From: Streptomyces aurantiogriseus
GTDB lineage: Bacteria > Actinomycetota > Actinomycetes > Streptomycetales > Streptomycetaceae
Assembly (NCBI RefSeq): GCF_014649375.1
Contig: NZ_BMSX01000012.1
Coordinates: 186,001 to 250,000 of the forward strand
Direction of reading: 5' to 3'
DNA length: 64,000 nucleotides
Part shown: piece after piece, positions 58,782 to 64,000 of the stretch
Layout of the letters: each line of letters starts with the position of its first letter
How positions within the stretch are numbered: position 1 is the first letter of the stretch
The notes under the pieces: generated by a model
What the model was told of the DNA's origin: nothing
The model's database searches: none
The model's input: only the letters and a program-made list of their open reading frames with translations
Program-made: the position numbers and the translations under genes

Positions 58782-59954
58782 GTGCAGAGGCTCAGCGTTC
58801 GGACGGCGGCGGAAGGCGACGGCACCCAGACGTCTTCCCCGGCCGTGGAATCTCGTTCCCATGTCGCGGAATCTCGCGTTTCTCCGGTCAATTCACACAA
58901 TGAATGGGACCCGTTGGAGGAGATCGTCGTCGGACGCCTCGAAGGCGCGACGATTCCGTCCGACCATCCGGTCGTTTCCTGCAACATCCCACCGTGGGCG
59001 GCGCGGCTGCAGGGACTTGCCGCCGGATTCAAGTACCCGCGCATGCTGATCGAGCGTGCCCAGGACGAGCTCGACCAGTTCATCACGCTCCTGCAGTCTC
59101 TCGGCGTCACGGTCAGGCGCCCGGACGCGGTCGACCACAGGCGACGCTTCGGCACCCCCGACTGGTCGTCGCGCGGTTTCTGCAACACCTGCCCGCGTGA
59201 CAGCATGCTCGTGATCGGCGACGAGATCATCGAGACACCGATGGCCTGGCCGTGCCGCTATTTCGAGACCCACTCCTATCGCGCGCTTCTCAAGGACTAT
59301 TTCCGGCGCGGCGCGCGCTGGACGGCGGCACCGAAACCGCAGCTCACCGACGAACTGTTCGAGGCGGACTTCCGTACTCCCAAGGAGGGTGAGCCCATGC
59401 GCTACATCCTCACCGAATTCGAGCCGGTATTCGACGCGGCGGATTTCGTGCGCGCCGGGCGCGATCTTTTCGTGACGCGGAGCAACGTCACCAATCAGAT
59501 GGGCATCGACTGGCTGCGCCGCCATCTCGGACCCGGCTATCGCATCCACGAGATCGAGAGTCGCTGCCGCACGCCCATGCACATCGACACGACGTTCCTC
59601 CTGCTCGCGCCGGGCAAGGTGCTGGTCAATCCCGAATACATCGACGTCGACCGCCTGCCCGACGTGCTGAGGTCGTGGGACGTTCTGATCGCCCCCAAGC
59701 CCAACCGAATCGACGACCGCGTGCTCAAGGTCACCTCGATGTGCGGCAAGTGGCTCAACATGAACGTTCTCATGGTCGACGAGAAGCGGGTGATCGCGGA
59801 ACGGCACCACACCGACATGCTGCGCGCACTCGAAGGATGGGGATTCGAGCCCATTCCGTGTGACCTGCTGCATTACGCGCCGTTCGGCGGCTCGTTCCAC
59901 TGCGCGACACTCGACGTCCGGCGCCGCGGCACACTCGAATCGTATGTCGACTGA
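58782..59954 (+). CDS. Arginine:glycine amidinotransferase homologue
   Basis: Amidinotransferase of the GATM/StrB1/CyrA family, 390 residues. It moves the amidino group of arginine to an amine acceptor through a Cys-amidino intermediate. Catalytic residues are present: Cys374 in GGSFHCATLDVRRRGTLESY, His267 in PMHIDTTFLLL, and Asp218/Asp221 in EPVFDAADFVRAGRDLF. The resemblance to animal AGAT is close across these motifs. GTG 58782 follows AAAGGTGG; GTG 58773 is an alternative. Codons use A/T at third positions more often than neighbours, suggesting transfer. The acceptor may be glycine, another amino acid or an inosamine; no biosynthetic cluster genes surround it. Confidence 0.88.
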   Translation: MQRLSVRTAAEGDGTQTSSPAVESRSHVAESRVSPVNSHNEWDPLEEIVVGRLEGATIPSDHPVVSCNIPPWAARLQGLAAGFKYPRMLIERAQDELDQFITLLQSLGVTVRRPDAVDHRRRFGTPDWSSRGFCNTCPRDSMLVIGDEIIETPMAWPCRYFETHSYRALLKDYFRRGARWTAAPKPQLTDELFEADFRTPKEGEPMRYILTEFEPVFDAADFVRAGRDLFVTRSNVTNQMGIDWLRRHLGPGYRIHEIESRCRTPMHIDTTFLLLAPGKVLVNPEYIDVDRLPDVLRSWDVLIAPKPNRIDDRVLKVTSMCGKWLNMNVLMVDEKRVIAERHHTDMLRALEGWGFEPIPCDLLHYAPFGGSFHCATLDVRRRGTLESYVD

Positions 59955-60063
59955 TCGCCCGCTGATCCTCACAGGCATGCTCGCGTCGAGGCGGTAGCCC
60001 GCGCGTGGGCGCTCTCCGTGCGGGCGGCGGTGGCCCGGCCGTCGGTCTGGGTGGCGCTCGCGC

Positions 60064-60111
60064 TTGCGGTCGGAAACCGATCGGTTTACTGTACTCGAAA
60101 CCGATCGTTTT
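60064..60111 (+). promoter_or_regulatory. Promoter with two palindromic operators before SDR gene
   Basis: TTGCGG (60064-60069), a 17-base spacer and TACTGT (60087-60092) form a promoter. The spacer is AAACCGATCGGTTT (60074-60087), a perfect 14-bp palindrome. A second close copy, AAACCGATCGTTTT, lies at 60098-60111 just downstream. This looks like tandem TetR-type operators. Confidence 0.75.
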
Positions 60112-60128
60112 CCCATAGGGAGATGGAC

Positions 60129-60833
60129 ATGACTTCGATCAAGGACGCCGTCGTACTCGTCACCGGCGGCAGCCGCGGGCTCGGCAAAGCCCTGGTGGAG
60201 GAGCTGTACGTGCGCGGGGCCGGCAAGGTCTACGCCACGGCCCGCGACCCGCGCACCGTGACCCACCCCGACGCCGTACCGCTCGCCCTGGAGGTCACCG
60301 ATCCCGCGTCGGTGGCCGCCGCCGCCGCGCAGGCCGGTGACGTCACCGTGCTGATCAACAACGCGGGTGTGTCGCTCGGCGCCTCCTCCTTCCTGGAGTC
60401 GCCGGTCGACGACATACGCCGCGAGTTCGAGACCAACTTCTACGGGCCGCTGCTGGTCACCCGTGCCTTCGCACCACTCATCGAGCGCAACGGCGGCGGG
60501 CACGTCCTGAACGTCCACTCGGTGCTCTCCTGGGTGGGCATCGCCGGCTCCTACAGCGCCTCCAAGGCCGCCCTGTGGTCGCAGACCAACTCCCTGCGCC
60601 TGGAGCTGCGTCCACGGGGCATCGCGGTCACCGGACTGCATGTCGGTTACGTCGACACCGACATGACGTCGGCGGTCGACGCGCCCAAGTCCCGCCCCCG
60701 TGACATCGCCGCTCTCGCGCTCGACGGGCTCGAGACGGGCGCCCACGAGGTGCTCGCCGACGACATCTCCCGCAGCGTCAAGGCAGGGCTTTCCGGCGAC
60801 CTGGTGACGCTCTACCCCCAGTTGGCGAACTAG
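60129..60833 (+). CDS. Short-chain dehydrogenase/reductase
   Basis: SDR-family oxidoreductase of 234 residues. It has the TGGSRGLGKAL cofactor loop, NNAG in VLINNAGVSLG, catalytic Ser (VHSVLSW) and the YSASK motif (SYSASKAALWSQT, Tyr and Lys). It reduces or oxidises an unknown carbonyl or alcohol using NAD(P)H. AGGGAG abuts ATG 60123, so ATG 60129 with a 6-base spacing is preferred. Two palindromic operators overlap the promoter, but no TetR gene is adjacent, so the regulator is elsewhere. Confidence 0.87.
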   Translation: MTSIKDAVVLVTGGSRGLGKALVEELYVRGAGKVYATARDPRTVTHPDAVPLALEVTDPASVAAAAAQAGDVTVLINNAGVSLGASSFLESPVDDIRREFETNFYGPLLVTRAFAPLIERNGGGHVLNVHSVLSWVGIAGSYSASKAALWSQTNSLRLELRPRGIAVTGLHVGYVDTDMTSAVDAPKSRPRDIAALALDGLETGAHEVLADDISRSVKAGLSGDLVTLYPQLAN

Positions 60834-60882
60834 CGCCACGCTCCCGGGCATCTCCGGAAGCCCCGCCACCCCGAGCCACTGC

Positions 60883-62478
60883 TCAGTAGTTCTCCCACTC
60901 GTTCTGCACGTACTCCAGTACCGCCGGGTCCATCAGCGTGCTCGGCCGTACGTCCTCGCGGCGCCGGTCGACCGGGAACACCATGGCCGCCTTCAGCACG
61001 GCGTCGTCCAGGTAACGCAGCCGCGGTGCGTCCGGCGCCAGCCGCAGGGGCGGGGGCGTGCCGCCGCCGGGGCTGGCCAGTACGAAGCCCCAGTTGCCGA
61101 AGCTGGGTACGTCGACCTGGAACTCGGCCGTCGCGTACCCCGCCGCTTCGATCGTCTCCGCGATCGACCAGTACGTCTTCGGTGCGAAGAACGGCGACCC
61201 GCCCTGCACCATCACCCTGCTCTGCGGCGTCAGGACCTGGCCGAGCAGGTGGTAGAACTCCACGGAGTACAGCTTGGCCAGCGCCGCCGTGTCCGGGTCC
61301 GGGAAGTCGATGACGACCGCGTCGTACTGCTGCCGGGCGCCACGCAGCCAGTTGAAGGCGTCGGCGTCGACCACCTCGACCCTCGGGTCGTCCAGCGCCT
61401 CGTCGTTCAGCTCGCGCAACGGCTCGAAGTCGCGGGCCAGCCGGGTCATCGCCGGGTCCAGTTCGACGAGGGTCACCTCCCGCACGTCCTCGTAGCGCAG
61501 CACCTCGCGCAGCGCGAGCCCGTCGCCGCCGCCCATGATCAGCACGTTGCCGCGGCGGCCCGACAGCGCGGGATGGACGAGCGACTCGTGGTAGCGGTAC
61601 TCGTCGACGGAGCTGAACTGCAGGTCGCCGTTGAGGAAGAGCCGCATGTCCGGAACGCCCGTGAAGCCGGAGGAGCGGGTGACGACGATCTCCTGGTACG
61701 GCGTGGTCTCGGCGTGGACGATCGGGTCCCGGTACATCTGCTGCCGTGCGGTGACCTCGAGGTCGTCCGCCAGCACGTACGCCGTGCCGAGCACGGCCAG
61801 CACCGCCGTGACGCCGGTGAGCAGACCGATCCGGACGGAACGCCGGGTCTGCCGGCGGAAGATGAACACCACCACGATGACGCCGGCCACCGCGTTGACC
61901 GCGCCGACCACCAGCGCGCCCTTCAACTGGCCGAACGTCGGCAGGAGCAGCAGCGGGAAACACAGCCCGCCGACGAGCGCCCCGATGTAGTCGACCGCGA
62001 ACATGTCGGCGACGGCGCTGCCCGCCTCCTGCCGCCGGATCCGCTGCAACAGCGTCATGAGCAGCGGTATCTCGGCCCCGATCAGCAGTCCGACCACCAG
62101 CGCGATCACGACCATCGCGGGCGTGTAGATCTGCAGCCAGGCGAACGCCGCGTACAGCACCAGCACGGACAGCCCGCCGACCAGCGCCAGTGCCCCCTCC
62201 ACCAGCGCGAACGCGCCCACCGCACGACGGCGCAGCGGTTTCGCGGCAAGCGAGCCGATGCCCATCGCGAAGACCATCACGGAGATGACCACCGAGGTCT
62301 GCAGCACGGAGTTGCCGATGAGGTAGCTGCCCAGCGCGGTGAGCGCCAGCTCGTACACGAGGCCGCAGGCCGCACAGAGGAAGACGGAGAGCAGCAGGAG
62401 GAAGCGCGCCCCCCGGGAGTGGCGGACGGCCGGGGGGCGGGAGGGTGCCGCGGTGTCGTGCAGGGTGCCGGCGCTCAT
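60883..62478 (-). CDS. Membrane spermidine synthase-like protein
   Basis: Polytopic protein of 531 residues. About seven N-terminal helices (FLLLLSVFLCAACGLVYELAL, ..GLCFPLLLLPTFGQ) are fused to a spermidine synthase/methyltransferase-like Rossmann domain: VLIMGGGDGLALREVLRY, VTLVELDPAMTRLARDF, VEVVDADAFNWL, DAVVIDFPDPDTAALAKLYS. The catalytic Asp position of spermidine synthases is in VIDFPDPD. In Streptomyces such proteins are co-encoded with DUF350 and DUF4247 genes, as here. It may transfer an aminopropyl or methyl group at the membrane. The start ATG 62478 is 11 bases after the DUF350 stop without a ribosome binding site. Confidence 0.85.
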   Translation of the reverse strand: MSAGTLHDTAAPSRPPAVRHSRGARFLLLLSVFLCAACGLVYELALTALGSYLIGNSVLQTSVVISVMVFAMGIGSLAAKPLRRRAVGAFALVEGALALVGGLSVLVLYAAFAWLQIYTPAMVVIALVVGLLIGAEIPLLMTLLQRIRRQEAGSAVADMFAVDYIGALVGGLCFPLLLLPTFGQLKGALVVGAVNAVAGVIVVVFIFRRQTRRSVRIGLLTGVTAVLAVLGTAYVLADDLEVTARQQMYRDPIVHAETTPYQEIVVTRSSGFTGVPDMRLFLNGDLQFSSVDEYRYHESLVHPALSGRRGNVLIMGGGDGLALREVLRYEDVREVTLVELDPAMTRLARDFEPLRELNDEALDDPRVEVVDADAFNWLRGARQQYDAVVIDFPDPDTAALAKLYSVEFYHLLGQVLTPQSRVMVQGGSPFFAPKTYWSIAETIEAAGYATAEFQVDVPSFGNWGFVLASPGGGTPPPLRLAPDAPRLRYLDDAVLKAAMVFPVDRRREDVRPSTLMDPAVLEYVQNEWENY

Positions 62479-62489
62479 GGGTGCGGTGC

Positions 62490-62927
62490 TCAGGAGAGTG
62501 CCGCGGCGACCATGAAGGCGGTGCCCAGGTACATGCCGGCCTGGACCCAGGCGGCGGGGTGCGGACGGCCGTCGCTGTCGTCGAGGACGACCGCGCCCAT
62601 CTGGCCCGGCGTGAGCAGGCCGATCACGATGCCGACCAGCGTCATCACCAGCACTCCGGCCAGCCCGTAGAGAAGCGTGCTGACCAGGCCGTAGCCCAGA
62701 CCCTGCTCGGACTCGCTCGCCCGGATGGCCTCCATGATGACCAGGCCCACGGCGACGGACTGGCTGCCCAGCAGGACGGCCGCGCCGCGGTTGCGGTCCG
62801 TCCACACCACGTGGAAGAGCTTGCCGGGCGTGACGAGGTCGAGGGCGATGAAGCCGGCGGCCATCACGGCGAGGCCCACGACTCCGTAGAGCAGGGCCTG
62901 GCCGGTCGACTCGAAGATCTCGGTCAC
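62490..62927 (-). CDS. DUF350-family membrane protein
   Basis: Membrane protein of 145 residues with four helices arranged as two similar DUF350 halves: QALLYGVVGLAVMAAGFIALDLVTPGKL and STLLYGLAGVLVMTLVGIVIGLLTPGQM. Both carry the DUF350 Gly-rich helix and the LTPG turn. It precedes the spermidine synthase-like gene by 11 bases. Function is unknown in the family; co-conservation suggests a membrane complex with the neighbours. GTG 62927 has AAAGG 8 bases upstream. Confidence 0.87.
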   Translation of the reverse strand: MTEIFESTGQALLYGVVGLAVMAAGFIALDLVTPGKLFHVVWTDRNRGAAVLLGSQSVAVGLVIMEAIRASESEQGLGYGLVSTLLYGLAGVLVMTLVGIVIGLLTPGQMGAVVLDDSDGRPHPAAWVQAGMYLGTAFMVAAALS

Positions 62928-62985
62928 TGCGTTGCCTTTCTTCAGGGCGCGTCAGGGTCTGGGGGGAGGTGCCTGTGCCGTGGAG

Positions 62986-63387
62986 TCATTTGCCTTCGCC
63001 GGGGCCGCCGCCGCGGAAGCTGGCGCTGTCCGGGTCGGGCCAGCTGCCGAGGTACTGGCTGTGGCGGTGGTAGCCGTTGCGGTAGTCCTCGATCTCGATC
63101 CGGCTGCCGCTCCGGTACGGCGAGACGGTGACCAGGTCGTCGCCGTAGCGCAGGAACTCCATGCTGTCGCCGGTGGCGCGGTCGAGTGCCCGGCGGTGGT
63201 CGTGGATCGCTTGCGCGACAGCGTTCGGGGTGCTGGTCGGGGCGACCCAGCCCGTCCCGCTGTCGGTGTACTTGTCGCTGATCCAGCCGCGCGGGACCCC
63301 GTTCTCTCCGCCGGAGGAGCAGGCGGTGAGCAGGACCGCGGCCAGCACGGCCGCCACCGCTCCGCGGGTGAGTCGGGCGCTCTTCAT
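62986..63387 (-). CDS. DUF4247-family lipoprotein
   Basis: Lipoprotein of 133 residues with a clear lipobox (AVLLTACSSG). The mature domain GWISDKYTDSGTGWVAP..AQAIHDHRRALDRATGDSMEFLRYGDDLVTVSPYRSGSRIEIEDY matches DUF4247. Its ATG overlaps the DUF2617 stop (ATGA), and the DUF350 gene follows after 58 bases. It would face outward, tethered next to the membrane enzyme. No function is known. Confidence 0.85.
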   Translation of the reverse strand: MKSARLTRGAVAAVLAAVLLTACSSGGENGVPRGWISDKYTDSGTGWVAPTSTPNAVAQAIHDHRRALDRATGDSMEFLRYGDDLVTVSPYRSGSRIEIEDYRNGYHRHSQYLGSWPDPDSASFRGGGPGEGK

Positions 63388-63875
63388 CGGGCCTCCAGCC
63401 GGGTGTGCGTCGATACGATCTGGCCGTTCTGCGGATAGGTGTGCCAGGTGCGCCAGACCAGCCCGCGGCCGGGCGGTCCGTCGGCCGCCTCGACGACCAC
63501 GGCCGTCAGCGCCTCCGGCGACCCGGGGAAGATCCCGCACAGGCTGTCCTCGGTGGCGGCGACCCGGCCGAGGATCCGCGCCACCTGCGCGCTGAACTCC
63601 TCGGGGACCAGCTGCCGGGTGCGGGCGGCGAAGTCGTAGGTCCAGCCCGGCAGATGCCGGGTGTGCGTCGCCGGAAGGCCTTTCACCGAGCCCAGCAGGC
63701 ACGCCACGGTCTCCCGCACGGGGCCGGCGAAGACCTGGTGCGAGGCGCCGAGCAGCCGCAGTCGTACGTCGAGTCCGCCCACGGTCACCGCGCGTTCGGC
63801 AAGGGCCGGCCGCTCGGCCAGGTCCAGGGAGAAGCAGAGCTGATCCGCGTCCGTGTCCAGATAGGGAGCGTCCAA
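63384..63875 (-). CDS. DUF2617-family protein
   Basis: Soluble protein of 163 residues. LRLLGASHQVFA, WTYDFAARTRQLVPEEFSAQVARILGRVAATEDSLCGIFPGSPEALTA and the C-terminal WRTWHTYPQNGQIVSTHT identify DUF2617. It is the first gene of the spermidine synthase-like operon. The TTG at 63875 (MDAPYLDTDADQL) is the nearest start; homologues begin a few residues earlier, so a non-standard upstream start cannot be excluded. Bases 63876-64000 hold no further gene that I can see. Confidence 0.83.
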   Translation of the reverse strand: MDAPYLDTDADQLCFSLDLAERPALAERAVTVGGLDVRLRLLGASHQVFAGPVRETVACLLGSVKGLPATHTRHLPGWTYDFAARTRQLVPEEFSAQVARILGRVAATEDSLCGIFPGSPEALTAVVVEAADGPPGRGLVWRTWHTYPQNGQIVSTHTRLEAR

Positions 63876-64000
63876 GGAAATGGCGCGCAGTGGGACCCCC
63901 CCCGGTCAGATCTTGCTACAAGCGGCGCTGAGTATGGCACACGAGGCGCATGGGGTTTGAGGGGCGGGGGTGGGAACGACGGGCTCCGGTCGAGCGGGCC

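Noticed and set aside
58782..60833. Natural-product gene cluster around the amidinotransferase
   Set aside because: No NRPS, PKS, aminotransferase, carrier protein or dedicated exporter lies near; only one SDR with separate control.

Overview
The window is a high-GC actinobacterial chromosome segment, almost certainly Streptomyces. Coding regions have strongly G/C-biased third positions, GTG and TTG starts with GGAGG-type ribosome binding sites are common, and 4-base ATGA/GTGA gene overlaps are frequent. The family set also fits: Pkn2-type kinases, caa3-type CtaG, MurT/GatD, a VanW-like exporter-anchored protein, a secreted RHS protein and the spermidine synthase-like/DUF350/DUF4247/DUF2617 operon. 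Typical Streptomyces palindromic repeats are present. I saw no tRNA, rRNA, CRISPR array, integrase or complete insertion sequence.

Positions 1-22,200 are mostly core-like. They hold a kinase/lipoprotein operon, a cytochrome oxidase assembly protein, 6-phosphofructokinase, the MurT/GatD lipid II amidation pair and a peptide deformylase. After these come a TetR/acyl-CoA dehydrogenase divergon, succinate-semialdehyde dehydrogenase, a Nudix/DNA ligase pair and a thioredoxin-reductase-like enzyme facing an XRE-cupin regulator. A quinone reductase plus two acyl-CoA dehydrogenases form a coupled operon, followed by two exported phosphodiester-type enzymes.

Positions 22,600-45,300 are metabolic and accessory. 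They include a molybdopterin oxidoreductase whose iron-sulfur cysteines are replaced, and an amidohydrolase/APC permease operon with a divergent TetR regulator. A sugar locus has an ABC importer (binding protein and two permeases), two Gfo/Idh dehydrogenases, a divergent ROK regulator and an exported alginate-lyase-like enzyme. A VanW protein, a kinase with a beta-propeller sensor, and a secreted GH5 glycosidase coupled to a PQQ-type sugar dehydrogenase follow.

Positions 45,400-51,900 hold a 2,083-residue secreted RHS polymorphic toxin-like protein. Immediately downstream is a 57-residue two-helix membrane protein that is easy to overlook and is a good candidate immunity protein.

Positions 52,000-64,000 contain gene remnants (a frameshifted NADAR gene), a SRPBCC protein and a LysR/DMT-exporter pair. 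Next is an antibiotic-resistance-type ABC-F gene preceded by a 7-codon leader peptide, hairpins and a ribosome-binding-site-sequestering stem. A lipoprotein, an animal-type arginine:glycine amidinotransferase homologue and an SDR with a double palindromic operator follow. The window ends with the spermidine synthase-like membrane operon.
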